Source of the DNA: Verrucomicrobiota bacterium
GTDB lineage: Bacteria > Verrucomicrobiota > Verrucomicrobiia > Chthoniobacterales > Chthoniobacteraceae
DNA length: 64,000 nt
Direction of reading: 5' to 3'
Assembly: GCA_009885995.1 (NCBI GenBank)
Contig: VFJQ01000047.1
Coordinates: 1 to 64,000 of the forward strand
The position numbers and the translations under genes were made by a program. Positions 54,696-64,000 of the stretch are shown piece by piece. How positions within the stretch are numbered: the stretch's first letter is position 1; every line of letters starts with the position of its first letter. A model generated the notes under the pieces. That model saw nothing but the letters and a program-made list of their open reading frames with translations, did not search any database and was not told the origin of the DNA.

Positions 54696-57422
54696 TCAGG
54701 GCACAAACAAGAACTCGTTGCTATTGAAGAGCGCGCGGCAAAGCGTCGCAACGCCGAACTGGCGAGCCACGGGTTCGATGTCGGCGAGTTCTGCCGCGCT
54801 CGGTTCGCGGCTGAGAGCGAGTTGATAGGCACGGTGGATTTGCGTCGCGATGCCATCACCAGCTTCCTTCTTCACACGCGCGGCGAAGGTGTCGGCTTGT
54901 TCGAGCGTGAAGCGACTGTTGAAGAGATTCAGTGCCTGGATCGGCGTGGTGGATTCGCGGCGGCGGGCGGTGCTCTGGCCGGCGTCAGGGCAATCGAAGG
55001 CGCCGAAGACGGCCTCGCGTTCACGGCGGACTTTGTGCGCGTAGATCATGCGGCGCAGGCCGTCGCCGGTGAAGGACTCGACAGGCGTGAAGCCGCTGAG
55101 GCCACCGCGTTTGTCGAACAGATCGAAGCCGCGGCCATACATCTTCAGGTCGAGTCGGGCGCTCACGGCGAGCATCGAGTCGCGGATGGTTTCCGCTTCG
55201 AGACGACGCGATGGGAAGCGCCAGAGCAGGCGCGCGTCCGCATCCTTATCCGCAGCGCCCTCGTCGTGCCGCGCGGACTGGCGAAACGTCGCCGAGAGCA
55301 CGATGAGCTTGTGCATATGCTTCACCGACCAACCGGAGCGGATGAACTCCTGCGCGAGCCAGTCGAGCAATTCGGGATGCGTGGGCTTCATGCCGCTGTT
55401 GCCGAAGTCGCTCGCCGTTTCGACCAGTCCGGTGCCGAAGTGGCCCTGCCAGATGCGGTTCACCATCACGCGCGCGGTGAGCGGATTTTGCGCGCTGGCG
55501 ATCCACTCGGCGAGCGCGAGGCGGCGCTGCTGCTCGGCGGTTTCCTTGGGCAGCTTTACGTCGCCCAAGGAGCTGAGCACCGCGGGCACGACTTCGTCCT
55601 TCGGCTGCTCGGGATCACCACGATTCAGCAGGTGGATTCCATCCGGTGCGCGGAACTTCCCGGCGAAGACGTTCTGAGCGGCCTCGGCGTGTTGGAGCTT
55701 GGCCTCGAGCGGGCGCTTCTCGTCCAGCAGGCGCGCCGCGTCGGCTGCCTCGTCTGTGCTCAGGCCCTTGGTGGAAAAGGCGGGCTGCCTCTTGTCGCGC
55801 TTGTCGAATCGCTGCCGGTCGTCGGAATCGGCGACGACGCGCCACTGACCGGAAGCATCGCCGGTTTCGATGACGTAACTCGTCGCGAGCCGGTCCGCGA
55901 ATTTTCCCTCGCGGTCGCGGCCCCACACGACGCGCTCGATCGTGTGCTCCCCGTTGAATTCCACCTCCAGCCATCCGCGACCCTTCTCGTTCGACATCCA
56001 GCTCCGCGAGTTGCCGTAGTTCCCGTCGTTCACGAAACGCAGCTCGTGCCGATCGGCGACGACGGTGTCGCCGGACGATGTGACGCTGGCGCTCAGTGCG
56101 ATATTTTCGCCCGCCGAGTCGAAGATTGCGAGTTCGTCGATGCACGGCTCCAGGCTATTCGTATCGCGGATGGTGAAGCGCACGCGCGTTGCTTTCACCG
56201 GCGCGAAACGATCCTTGTTCTCGCGGGCATCGACCATCGGGCGCGTGGTGCCCGACTTCGCCAGCGGCACGAAACGCGCGAGCTTCTTGTCGATTTCCGC
56301 GAGCTGCGACTTGAGTTGTTTCGCTTCCGTCCGTGCCGCCTCGGCCTCAGGCGTGCGAAGGCTGCGGTCGCCGTATTCCACGCCCGCGACGAAGGCCTGC
56401 ATGGCGTAGTAGTCGCGCTGTGGGATGGGATCGAACTTGTGATCGTGGCAGCGCGCGCAGCCCACGCTCAGGCCGAGGAAGGTCTGCCCGATGTTCACCA
56501 CGATTTCATCGAGCGAGTCCTGCCGCGCGAGCCGCTTCGAGACCTCGTCCTTCCCGATCTGCCCTGGTAGCAGCACTGATGCGGTGACGAGGAAGCCGGT
56601 CGCCGCATCCTGGCCCAGCGCGTCGCCGGCGATTTGCTCGCGGATGAAGCGGTCGTATGGCGTATCGCGGTTGAGCGCGTCGATCACGTAGTCGCGATAG
56701 GGCCACGCGTTCGGGCGCTCCGTATTTACTTCGAAGCCGTGTGTGTCCGCGTAGCGCACCACATCGAGCCAATGCTGCGCCCAGCGCTCGCCGTAGCGCG
56801 GCGAGGCGAGCAGCGCATCCACCACGCGCTCGTGCGCGTTGCTGTTGGTGTCGCTCGCGAAGGCCGCGACCTGCTCCGGCGTCGGCGGCAGGCCTGTGAG
56901 ATCGAAGGACACGCGCCGCAGCCACGTCGTGCGATCCGCTTCCGGCGAGAGCGCGAGGCTATGCTCCGCGAGCTTCGCGCGGATGAAGTCGTCGATGGAA
57001 TCGCCGACGCGGGTCACCGCGATCAGCTTGAAGCTCCAGTGGTCGCGTTTGTCCTCCAGCTTCACGAGATCCACGCCATCCGGCCACACCGCACCCTCAT
57101 CGACCCACGCCGTGAGCGTCGCGATCTCCGCGGCGGACAAGCCTTTGCCCTTCGGCGGCATCCGCTCGTCCTTGTCGTCGGTCGTCACGAGTTGGATCAG
57201 TGGGCTCTCCTTCGCCTTCCCCGGGATGATATCCGGTGTGTGTTCATCGCCACCGCGCAGCGCCTCCGACTTGATGTCGAGCCGCAGCCCGGACTTCTGC
57301 TTCTTCTCCCCGTGGCATTCGGTGCAGTGCTTCTCGAAGATGGGCCGCACGTCGCGCACGAAATCCACCGGCGCGGCTGCGGATACGGATGCGAGAATGA
57401 GGAGTGCGCAGGCGAGCTTCAT
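54696..57422 (-). CDS. PSD1/planctomycete cytochrome c protein with discoidin-like insert
   Basis: A 908-residue exported protein. Signal peptide is followed by heme site CTECH (C33-H37), DUF1549 with a second [11 protein letters not shown], and C-terminal DUF1553 ([19 protein letters not shown]). Between them (roughly 400-530), a segment with [20 protein letters not shown] and [20 protein letters not shown] resembles an F5/8 type C (discoidin) carbohydrate-binding module, absent from the other two PSD1 proteins here. It is the last gene of the sigma factor-linked run, nine bases after the FecR gene. Confidence 0.9.
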   Translation of the reverse strand: MKLACALLILASVSAAAPVDFVRDVRPIFEKHCTECHGEKKQKSGLRLDIKSEALRGGDEHTPDIIPGKAKESPLIQLVTTDDKDERMPPKGKGLSAAEIATLTAWVDEGAVWPDGVDLVKLEDKRDHWSFKLIAVTRVGDSIDDFIRAKLAEHSLALSPEADRTTWLRRVSFDLTGLPPTPEQVAAFASDTNSNAHERVVDALLASPRYGERWAQHWLDVVRYADTHGFEVNTERPNAWPYRDYVIDALNRDTPYDRFIREQIAGDALGQDAATGFLVTASVLLPGQIGKDEVSKRLARQDSLDEIVVNIGQTFLGLSVGCARCHDHKFDPIPQRDYYAMQAFVAGVEYGDRSLRTPEAEAARTEAKQLKSQLAEIDKKLARFVPLAKSGTTRPMVDARENKDRFAPVKATRVRFTIRDTNSLEPCIDELAIFDSAGENIALSASVTSSGDTVVADRHELRFVNDGNYGNSRSWMSNEKGRGWLEVEFNGEHTIERVVWGRDREGKFADRLATSYVIETGDASGQWRVVADSDDRQRFDKRDKRQPAFSTKGLSTDEAADAARLLDEKRPLEAKLQHAEAAQNVFAGKFRAPDGIHLLNRGDPEQPKDEVVPAVLSSLGDVKLPKETAEQQRRLALAEWIASAQNPLTARVMVNRIWQGHFGTGLVETASDFGNSGMKPTHPELLDWLAQEFIRSGWSVKHMHKLIVLSATFRQSARHDEGAADKDADARLLWRFPSRRLEAETIRDSMLAVSARLDLKMYGRGFDLFDKRGGLSGFTPVESFTGDGLRRMIYAHKVRREREAVFGAFDCPDAGQSTARRRESTTPIQALNLFNSRFTLEQADTFAARVKKEAGDGIATQIHRAYQLALSREPSAAELADIEPVARQFGVATLCRALFNSNEFLFVP

Positions 57423-57431
57423 GCGAGTGGA

Positions 57432-58892
57432 TCAGAGGTAAGGATTCCCGGCGGCGTAAAGCGCGCGCACTTCGTCGTCGCTCATCGCGCGGCCGAGGAT
57501 GAGCATCTCATCCACGCGTCCGCTGAGCTTGCGGTCTTTGGCGTCCCAGTTCCCGATCTGCGCGGGACCGAGCCGCGCGGGATGCGCGATCTCCTGGCGC
57601 GTTTCCTTGTCGAACTGGCCGTTTAGATAAAACCGCACCGTCCGCGCCTCGGCATCATAGACGGCGGCGAGATGAACCCAGCGTCCTTGCTCGGGCAGCA
57701 CGGGAGTGCGCGAGTCGGGGAAGCCGTGCTGCTCGTCGGAGCCGGGCGCGAGTGAATTCTGCCGCAATGCGAGCCGTGTCGTGGTGGTGCCGGTGATCAT
57801 CCAGTGGACCTGGCCCGCGTTGTCGGCGTTCCAGCCATCGGTGTGATAGAGCGACTGATACGGCGCGCCGAGCCGGTCGATGCGCACCCACGCTGCCAGC
57901 GTGAGTTGCGGCCACGCGCGGCCGCCGCCGACATCGAGCTTCATGTGATCGCCGACGTTCACAAACTCCGCTGCGTGCGAACCCGGCCAGCGTCCCTGCA
58001 CCACACGGAATATGCCTGCCAGAGTCCCGGGTTTTTCGAAGTCGAGCATGGCTATCAACGCCGGATCGCCACGCAGAGACGCGAGGACAGCATCCGCACG
58101 GCCGCGCTGCCCGGCAGCCAGCCCGGCGCTCAGCGCGGTGATTTCGGAGGACCGGATGAACGCTGCCGACCGCATCTCGCGTGGCGCGCTCGCTCCGGAC
58201 TGAAGCGAGAGAGCCTGGCCGTCGCGCAAGCTCTGGCGCTTTCCGCCGCCGTTGGGCTGCGCGATGACTTCGCCCTGGAAGACGTGAATCTCCGCGGTGC
58301 CTTCGCGCGGAACATCGACACCAAAGTTCGTGCCGAGGTCCACCGCGCTGCCGGTCGGTGTGATCACCGTGAAGCCCTTGGCCGATGGCGGCACCTCCGC
58401 CGCCACGCGACCGTGCAGCATCCGCAGCCGCTGGCCGGATTCGAAACGGAATGCAGCCGGCGCCTCGATCACCACCCGCGCGCCACGAGCCGTGATCAAC
58501 TCGACGGTTCCCGCCGCGATCTCGCGCGCCTCGCCGTGCAGTGCCATTCCAGCCGCCAACTCGGTGACGCCGACTCTATTCGCGACCGTCGCATACGCCC
58601 GCGGCGCGCGTTTCCACCACCCTGCTGCACCTGCGAGCAACGCCACACACGCCGCCGCAGCCAGCCAGCGGATCGCGCTCGGGAAGGCGACAATGCGGCG
58701 TGGCGCGGGTGCGGTGGCTATCCATCCAGCGGCCAGCTCCGCGAGAGCGGAATCCACATTCAGCAACTCGGCAAACTCGCGCCGCGCATCCGGGTCGATC
58801 CGGAGAGAAACGCTGAGCTGCGCGACCTCATCCGCCGTGGTCTGCCCATCGGCGTAACGATTCACGAGCGCTTCGAGTTCAGGCGTCTTCAC
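57432..58892 (-). CDS. FecR-like anti-sigma factor with LamG domain
   Basis: A 486-residue membrane protein. The N-terminal cytoplasmic part (residues 1-70) is followed by one transmembrane helix ([18 protein letters not shown]), a FecR domain ([32 protein letters not shown]) and a C-terminal LamG-like domain ([40 protein letters not shown]). It overlaps the sigma factor gene by four bases, so the pair is coupled. I infer that the periplasmic LamG part senses a carbohydrate and the N-terminus controls the sigma factor. This fusion is typical of Planctomycetes and Verrucomicrobia. Confidence 0.88.
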   Translation of the reverse strand: MKTPELEALVNRYADGQTTADEVAQLSVSLRIDPDARREFAELLNVDSALAELAAGWIATAPAPRRIVAFPSAIRWLAAAACVALLAGAAGWWKRAPRAYATVANRVGVTELAAGMALHGEAREIAAGTVELITARGARVVIEAPAAFRFESGQRLRMLHGRVAAEVPPSAKGFTVITPTGSAVDLGTNFGVDVPREGTAEIHVFQGEVIAQPNGGGKRQSLRDGQALSLQSGASAPREMRSAAFIRSSEITALSAGLAAGQRGRADAVLASLRGDPALIAMLDFEKPGTLAGIFRVVQGRWPGSHAAEFVNVGDHMKLDVGGGRAWPQLTLAAWVRIDRLGAPYQSLYHTDGWNADNAGQVHWMITGTTTTRLALRQNSLAPGSDEQHGFPDSRTPVLPEQGRWVHLAAVYDAEARTVRFYLNGQFDKETRQEIAHPARLGPAQIGNWDAKDRKLSGRVDEMLILGRAMSDDEVRALYAAGNPYL

Positions 58893-59422
58893 GATGCAGC
58901 TTCCTTGGAAAGCTCACGCCGCACGCAGTCCAGCAAGGCCCGGCGGATGCGGTGCAGCCATTGATAGAACCCGGCGACCGTGCGTCCGCTCCCGGCGGCG
59001 ACGTCCTGAATCTGCGTGTCTGGTTGATACGCCCTCATCAGCAGTTCGCGCTGGGCGGGTTCCAATTTTCCCGCGCACACCTCCAGCGCACGGCGCTGAC
59101 GATCCAGCCGCGGCTCATCGCCGGCGGATTCGTCGGCGAGGAGCGCCACCACATCCTCATCGAGCACGAGCCGATCGCGGCCTTTGTCGCGCAGCCACGA
59201 GAGCACCTTGTAGCGTGCGACGCCAAACGCCCACGCACGGAAGTTTGCACCGGCCCGAAACTCTCCGAACTTTTCCCACAAGATGATCGCCGCCTCCTGC
59301 ATCACGTCGTCAGCATCGGCGCGCGAAGGCACGAGTCGCCTCACGTAGGCGCGGATGGCGGGCTCGTTCGCCGTGAAAGCGCGAAGGAAGCACTGGTGTT
59401 GTTGTCGCTCGTCGGGAGTCAT
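58889..59422 (-). CDS. ECF RNA polymerase sigma factor, Rhodopirellula/Verrucomicrobium type
   Basis: A 177-residue sigma-70 family protein without region 1. Region 2 includes [20 protein letters not shown] and [20 protein letters not shown]; region 4 includes [14 protein letters not shown] and the HTH-like segment [20 protein letters not shown]. This matches the Rhodopirellula/Verrucomicrobium ECF subfamily. It is coupled to the FecR/LamG gene downstream and probably drives a set of degradative genes, likely including this operon. Confidence 0.92.
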   Translation of the reverse strand: MTPDERQQHQCFLRAFTANEPAIRAYVRRLVPSRADADDVMQEAAIILWEKFGEFRAGANFRAWAFGVARYKVLSWLRDKGRDRLVLDEDVVALLADESAGDEPRLDRQRRALEVCAGKLEPAQRELLMRAYQPDTQIQDVAAGSGRTVAGFYQWLHRIRRALLDCVRRELSKEAAS

Positions 59423-59459
59423 GAATGCTCAGATTCCCATTTCCACCACCGGCGCGAGT

Positions 59460-60452
59460 TTAACGGGAATTCTTCTCTCCGCCGGGCAGTGCGAGCGCGA
59501 GCGCGGTCGTGGCCCAGCCGGCGGCGGTGATGGAGATGAACTGGTCTTCGCCGTGCGGGTAGCCGGACTCGTAGTAAGTCTGGATCGGCTTGCTGCGGGT
59601 GCGCACGTGCCACGAACCGTCGGGCACTTGCGTGGCGAGGAGAAAGCCGAGGCCACGCTGATACTCAGCGTCCGTGGTGGCGAGTCCGCCGGCCTGGTGC
59701 AGCGCGACGAGGGTGGTGCCCGTCGCGTAGGCATCGCTCGTCGTGTCGGCGAGCTGCGCCCAGCCGCCGTCTGCGCGCTGGGTGTCGCGCAGTTCCCTGG
59801 CCGCGCTGGTCGTGTCGGCGCCGACGAGGCGCAGCGCGCGTAGGCGTGCGACGCGGTCCTCGGTGTCCTGTGCTGGCGTCTCGTGCAGCCACTTGCGGAC
59901 GCGCGCGAAGCGTTGCTCGATGCGCTCGCGCTGCTCCTGCGTGCCGAAGGTCTTCAGCGCGCGCAGCGCGACGTGCGTGGATGTGAAGAGGCTATTCTCC
60001 GTCGGCGGGCGCTGCGACTGGGGCTTCCAATGAACGAGGTCCTGCTGCCAGACGATGAGGTATTCGGCCACAGCCGTGGTCGTCTCGTCGGGCTTCCAGC
60101 CGCCATTTGCGAGCGCCCAGAGCGCGTAGCCCGCGGTGTCAGCCTGTCCGCCCTGGCCTTTGCCGGCGAGGTAGTTGGCGCGGTTGCGCGCGAGGAAGTC
60201 GGCGGTGAACTGCACCTGCGTGCGCAGGTTCGCTTCGTCGATCGCGAAGCCCCGGTCGCGTGCCGTCGTGAGCGCCATGATCGGCAGGCCTTGGTTGTGG
60301 CACGTGAAGCACTGCTTGCGTTTCTCCATCGAGCCGCGCGCACCTGCTTCGATCAGCGGCAGCGACTTCGCCACCGCGGCGCGGATCGCATCCGGTTCGG
60401 CAGCGCCGGCGAAGGTGATCGCGATCGCGCTGGCGAGGAGCGCAGCCTTCAT
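59460..60452 (-). CDS. Exported terpene-cyclase-fold (alpha/alpha-barrel) protein with heme motif
   Basis: A 330-residue protein with signal peptide [18 protein letters not shown]. An early CFTCHNQG is a c-type heme motif, and the rest carries repeats like [20 protein letters not shown] and [12 protein letters not shown] (QxxDGxW-type) of the squalene-cyclase/prenyltransferase alpha-helical barrel. PVC bacteria have many such secreted cyclase-fold proteins of unknown role; the DxDD cyclase motif is not seen. Its stop overlaps the LamG gene ATG region upstream by four bases, so the two are coupled. Confidence 0.8.
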   Translation of the reverse strand: MKAALLASAIAITFAGAAEPDAIRAAVAKSLPLIEAGARGSMEKRKQCFTCHNQGLPIMALTTARDRGFAIDEANLRTQVQFTADFLARNRANYLAGKGQGGQADTAGYALWALANGGWKPDETTTAVAEYLIVWQQDLVHWKPQSQRPPTENSLFTSTHVALRALKTFGTQEQRERIEQRFARVRKWLHETPAQDTEDRVARLRALRLVGADTTSAARELRDTQRADGGWAQLADTTSDAYATGTTLVALHQAGGLATTDAEYQRGLGFLLATQVPDGSWHVRTRSKPIQTYYESGYPHGEDQFISITAAGWATTALALALPGGEKNSR

Positions 60453-61393
60453 CGCAGCGCCTCGACGTTCGCCGCGTCGTGCAGCTTCTTCATCTCCGCG
60501 TCGCTGATTGCGCGGTTGAATATGGCGAGCCCGCCGAACTTTCCTTTCGTCGCTTCGCCGAGCATCGAGCCGACCGCGTAACGCGCGCCGACGGTGAAAT
60601 CCGCCCCGCCGCCTGGCTTCGTCGCCGCGTGCTTCACCGGGTCGTAGCGGAAGATGCCGCGCCCGTGGAAATACGGGTTCATGCCGCGATCCTTCCCGCC
60701 CGGACCCTCGTTGGTGAAGTAAGGGTCGGTGCGTTTGTCCTTCACCGGATCGAGCGAACGCGCATCGAGCACGCCGTCGATGTAGGCGCGCAGATATTTT
60801 CCGTCATAGGTGAAGCCGAGCGAACACCACTTCTCCTCCGGCACTTCGCGCTTCGTCGCCGCGTAGTCCGCGCACCACGGGAACGCGCTCCCATCCGCGC
60901 GACGCGTTACGCCGCCTTCGCTGGAAATGTGCGGCACGAGCTGCCGCGGACCGCCATAGGTCGGCATGTTCATGAGCAGCGCGTATTGCCGCGTGCCGGT
61001 GTCGTCGTTCGCGCCTTTGCCCTCACTCCACATGCCGGCGATCGTGCGGCTTTGCTTGAGATCCACGATGCGCACCACCGCGAACATCGAGACCTGTGCG
61101 TCCGGCCCGGAGATGTTCAAGTCGCCCGTCTCCGCGTAGAGGATGTGGAAATACTGCCGTCCGTTCAGCTCCGCCGAGTAGCCTGAAAACGGCCCGCCCT
61201 CGACCCGCGCGATCGGCCCGCCGACTTCGGTGAGCGGATGCTTTTCCCTCGTGCCGGTGGAAACGCGCGCCTGCCCCGCGTCTTCGCCGAAGGTCCAGAA
61301 CGCGACGAGGCCGGGTGTGGCGGTGACGGTTTCGATCGGCGTGGCGGCGAGGATGGAGCCGCAAAGAGCGCAGAGAACGCAGAGAGTTTTCAT
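60449..61393 (-). CDS. Exported LamG-domain (concanavalin-fold) protein
   Basis: A 314-residue protein with signal peptide [17 protein letters not shown]. LamG-like strands include [56 protein letters not shown] and [20 protein letters not shown] at the C-terminus, the usual glycan-binding jelly-roll. The start at 61393 is chosen from the signal peptide; the frame continues to 61732 but reads as low-complexity. The gene ends by a four-base overlap with the cyclase-fold gene. Confidence 0.85.
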   Translation of the reverse strand: MKTLCVLCALCGSILAATPIETVTATPGLVAFWTFGEDAGQARVSTGTREKHPLTEVGGPIARVEGGPFSGYSAELNGRQYFHILYAETGDLNISGPDAQVSMFAVVRIVDLKQSRTIAGMWSEGKGANDDTGTRQYALLMNMPTYGGPRQLVPHISSEGGVTRRADGSAFPWCADYAATKREVPEEKWCSLGFTYDGKYLRAYIDGVLDARSLDPVKDKRTDPYFTNEGPGGKDRGMNPYFHGRGIFRYDPVKHAATKPGGGADFTVGARYAVGSMLGEATKGKFGGLAIFNRAISDAEMKKLHDAANVEALR

Positions 61394-61395
61394 GG

Positions 61396-62010
61396 TCAAT
61401 CTCTCGTCAGCTCCGCGGGCAATTCCTTCAGCCGCTCGATCTCGACGATCTCGTGATGGAACCACGGCTTCCCGCTCGCCTTTTTGTAGATGATGCAGCG
61501 CGATGGATACTTCACGCCGTCGTGCTCCTTCCAGTCGCTGAAGCGGTAGATGTCCGCGCGCCAATCCATGCGCACGAGCAGGCTGCTCTGCGGGTCGAAG
61601 TAGAGTTCCATCGGCGGCGTGATCGTCCCGCTCACGCGCAGGCCGAACGCCGCTTTGCCGTCCTCGGTCACGTCGGGCACGACTTCGACCTTCGACTTCG
61701 GATCGGTGATCGCGCCGAGCGTCCAGCCCCACACATCGAACTTCGCCGGCTCATCCGTGCGATCCTTTTTTCCCAGCCACCAATACGCCGGCGCTTCGAG
61801 CACCGACTCGCGCGAGGTCTTCTTCTTCCCGGCCTTCGGCTCCGGCTCGGCGCCGGAATGAAACTGCTCCTTCATGCGAAAGAGCTTCAACAATTTGTCC
61901 GCCCCGCCGACCGCCGCGACGGCTTTGTCGATGAGCGGCTTTGGATCGGAAGCGGTCTGGGCCAGAGCGGTCGTAGCGAGGAGCAAGCAGAGGAGAGAAT
62001 GGGTGAACAT
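61396..62010 (-). CDS. Exported LolA-like protein
   Basis: A 204-residue protein with signal peptide [38 protein letters not shown] and the later beta-strands ([54 protein letters not shown]) resemble periplasmic LolA/LppX-like half-barrel proteins that bind hydrophobic ligands. The family is not certain. It sits two bases before the LamG gene in the same direction. Confidence 0.6.
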   Translation of the reverse strand: MFTHSLLCLLLATTALAQTASDPKPLIDKAVAAVGGADKLLKLFRMKEQFHSGAEPEPKAGKKKTSRESVLEAPAYWWLGKKDRTDEPAKFDVWGWTLGAITDPKSKVEVVPDVTEDGKAAFGLRVSGTITPPMELYFDPQSSLLVRMDWRADIYRFSDWKEHDGVKYPSRCIIYKKASGKPWFHHEIVEIERLKELPAELTRD

Positions 62011-62077
62011 GGGTCGTGAGATTTGTGAATCCGCTCGCGCAACGCCAGCGCGCAGTTTTTGCCGGCTTGTCGGCGTC

Positions 62078-63130
62078 TCAGCGCAGTTTCACCTGCAATT
62101 CACGCACGGAAAAACTGTCTTCGCCGGAGAAGACCAGGTGCAGCGTCCGGCCATCCGCGCTCATCCATTTGGTGGGTAAGTCGCCGTGCTCGCCGGGGCC
62201 GACATCCCATTTCTCCGTGAAGAACGCCGTCGTCCACGGTCCCCACGGCTCGGGCGCGTCGTAAATGGCGAAGCCGCCGGCGAAGCGCGTGTCGCCGCGG
62301 TCCTCGGTGACGCCGGGCGCTTGCGGGAGGTGCTGCCACCAGAGGTAGCGCTTCAGCGGCGCGCAGTAAGTCATCGCCGAGCGCAAGCACGCGCCGGAGT
62401 TTTGGAAAATGGAGCCGCGCTGCTCGATGTCGCGCCTCCAGCCCGGCTGGCCAGCGGGATCGAGCCTCGCGAAAAACTCCCACGCGTCGCGTGAGGTGAG
62501 CTTGTCCTTCGGCGCGCGCAGCAGGATGAAGCGGTCGGCGGGGGTGTCGGCGTGCGGGCCGTCGTGCGAATAGGCATAGACGAACTCGTCGCGCGCGCCG
62601 GCGTAGTTCCTGCCGAAGTTGACGAAGCCCATCATGCCGAACTCGGCGAACTTCCAGTCGGCGAACGTCCACGTCTTTGCGTGATCGCGCGACCACGCGA
62701 GCTGCGCCGCGGCGCCGCGGTTGTCGGCGTGGCCGAGCCAGAGATACAGCACGCTCTCCACGCAAAGGATGCCCCAGCCTTTCTTCCCCGCGCGGCCCTG
62801 GCCAAGTTGCTCGGCATCGGAGCGCACATTGACTCCGTCGAAATGGTCCGGCGTGCCCGTCACGCGCGCAAAGCCTATGCTCAACTTCTTCTCCACCTTC
62901 GGCACGAAGCCCGTGCCGTCGCCCCACGTCGTGCAGAGCGCGTCGTTGTCCGCCCATGTGACCGGCCAGTTATCGCCGTCCTTTGCCTTGCGGATGATGG
63001 AATCCTTCGGCGCCCATTCGATGCCCGCGATGACGGGGCTGGGTGGATACGGCGGCGTCGTGGCCGAGGAGGATCGGCCGCTAGGAATACAAAATAGCGC
63101 GAAGAGTAAAACGGCGCGGAGAGAGTGCAT
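62078..63130 (-). CDS. Exported DUF4185-like protein
   Basis: A 350-residue protein with a signal peptide (MHSLRAVLLFALFCIPSG). VTWADNDALCTTWGDGTGF, WSRDHAKTWTF, and YCAPLKRYLWWQHLP are typical of the DUF4185 beta-propeller-like family, which is found with carbohydrate-active genes; biochemical activity is unknown. A W-S-R-D-H-A-K-T-W box resembles a sialidase Asp-box. The ATG directly follows the reconstructed stop of the upstream cyclase-fold gene. Confidence 0.7.
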   Translation of the reverse strand: MHSLRAVLLFALFCIPSGRSSSATTPPYPPSPVIAGIEWAPKDSIIRKAKDGDNWPVTWADNDALCTTWGDGTGFVPKVEKKLSIGFARVTGTPDHFDGVNVRSDAEQLGQGRAGKKGWGILCVESVLYLWLGHADNRGAAAQLAWSRDHAKTWTFADWKFAEFGMMGFVNFGRNYAGARDEFVYAYSHDGPHADTPADRFILLRAPKDKLTSRDAWEFFARLDPAGQPGWRRDIEQRGSIFQNSGACLRSAMTYCAPLKRYLWWQHLPQAPGVTEDRGDTRFAGGFAIYDAPEPWGPWTTAFFTEKWDVGPGEHGDLPTKWMSADGRTLHLVFSGEDSFSVRELQVKLR

Positions 63131-63131
63131 G

Positions 63132-64000
63132 TCAACGCGCGGAAGCCGTGCGGCGCGGGAGCTCGTCGCACATCGCCAGCGCGAGGAGCGGGAAGGCGGT
63201 GCCGCTCTAGGTGATGAAGTGCGACTTGTCGGTGTTGAGCGAGCGCGTCCACCAGCGGCCGGACTCGCGCTGGTTCGTCCTCAGCCACGCCACGCCGCGC
63301 TGCATGCGCGGGTCGCTCGCGGGCAAGCCGGCTTCGCGCAGCACGACGATGGCGTAGCCGGTCATGTGACCGTCGCTCGGCGGCTCGGTGAAATCAGGCT
63401 CGGTCTTGAGCTTCTCCGCGCGGTTGCCGCGGCCCCATGCTTCCGGCGCGGCGAAAATGCGCATCGACCAGCCACAGTCGGCGCGCTGGTGCTTGGAGAT
63501 CATCGCGACCAGTTCGGCGTGCTGCGCGGCGGGCAGCAAGTCCTTCATCCGCGATGCCGCGTGGAGCAGCAGCACGCGGCTGTAGTCGTGCGGCGGCTTT
63601 GTCGTTTGCAGGTAAGTCTTCAGCTTCTGCACGCCTGGCGCGGGCTGCCAGCCCGGCGCGGTCGCGACGGCGAGCGCGGCGGTGGCGGCGAGGTGATAGG
63701 CGTCGGATTCGTAAGGGGGCCAGCAATCGAGCGAGCCCCACGTGCCGGAGTCGAGCTGCAGCTCGAACATCGCTGCAAGCGCGCGCTCCGTCTCGGGCGA
63801 GAGTTTCTTCGCCACATGCGTGTCCCATTCGGCGAGGCCGAGCGCGAGATAGATTTCCTGCGCGGGGTGTGTCGCTTTCAACCGGTCCTCGCGCTTCGCC
63901 TTCGCATTGGCGCCCAGCTTCTCGATGAAAAACGTGCGCAACTCTGCATCAGGCGCACCGAGGAACGGCGTGAGCGCAGGGCGCGCTTGCAGGTAGAGGC
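63132..64000 (-). pseudogene. Terpene-cyclase-fold protein, 5' end outside window, interrupted by TAG
   Basis: The frame enters from the window edge (LYLQARPALTPFLGAPDAEL) and runs through squalene-cyclase-like repeats (LDSGTWGSLDCWPPYESDAY, HQRADCGWSMRIFAAPEAWG, NQRESGRWWTRSLNTDKSHF). It stops at TAG 63207-63209, but the same frame continues SGTAFPLLALAMCDELPR to TGA at 63132-63134. In homologues the phrase reads like TYSGTAYPLLAL, so the TAG replaces a Tyr codon. This could be a nonsense mutation or a base-call error. It would be the first visible gene of the run that includes the sigma factor. Confidence 0.75.

Overview
The window reads as high-GC chromosomal DNA from a member of the PVC superphylum, most likely Verrucomicrobiota. 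The evidence is family content: three DUF1501 proteins, three planctomycete-type cytochrome c/DUF1549/DUF1553 (PSD1) proteins, three secreted formylglycine-type sulfatases, an ECF sigma factor coupled to a FecR/LamG anti-sigma protein, a giant protein with autotransporter-associated beta-strand repeats ending in the 'NLLEYALGGDP' tail common in Verrucomicrobia, and a prepilin with an H-x-DG-like end. No rRNA, plasmid origin, prophage or CRISPR array was seen.

Layout. 1-9162: an IS5-type transposase fragment, a CYTH protein, then a complete type I restriction-modification locus (hsdM-hsdS-fic-hsdR) ending next to a tRNA-Ser(GGA) whose 3' end faces the locus. 9221-17328: ordinary genes (prepilin and partner, zinc-ribbon protein, rlmN, pepF, a BNR/sialidase-like protein). 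17328-17609: decayed gene fragments. 17622-22967: a minus-strand DUF1501/PSD1/DUF1501 operon. 23165-25825: a small accessory cluster (PD-(D/E)xK-like protein with membrane and zinc-ribbon part, RelE/ParE-type toxin-antitoxin pair, nucleotidyltransferase-fold protein with a small partner). 25926-29176: a PDZ/M6 protease, then a frameshifted MBL hydrolase and a frameshifted cytochrome-like gene. 29185-34741: a sulfatase/sulfatase/glycosidase-like/DUF1080-like operon. 34975-38034: a ParB-like/AAA ATPase fusion followed by a Toprim protein interrupted by a stop codon, probably a defence module. 38203-39662: flavodoxin and DMT transporter. 39715-47012: PSD1, agarase-like hydrolase, sulfatase, shortened ceramidase-like protein and DUF1501. 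47251-54690: a 2479-residue secreted metzincin-like protease. 54696-64000: an operon-like run with two terpene-cyclase-fold proteins, DUF4185-like, LolA-like and LamG proteins, the ECF sigma/FecR pair and a PSD1 protein.

How they work together. Most of the window is secreted or periplasmic polymer and sulfated-glycan breakdown machinery, interleaved with small defence or mobile segments. Two signals stand out. First, an identically spaced three-half-site DNA element (offsets 0, +30, +54) lies upstream of both fic and hsdR, pointing to shared control of the Fic protein and the restriction subunit. Second, the ParB-ATPase plus Toprim pair looks like an OLD/PARIS-like two-gene defence system with an unusual N-terminal domain. 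Several genes carry single-base frameshifts (two in homopolymers) or single stop codons, so part of the apparent pseudogenisation may be sequencing error.
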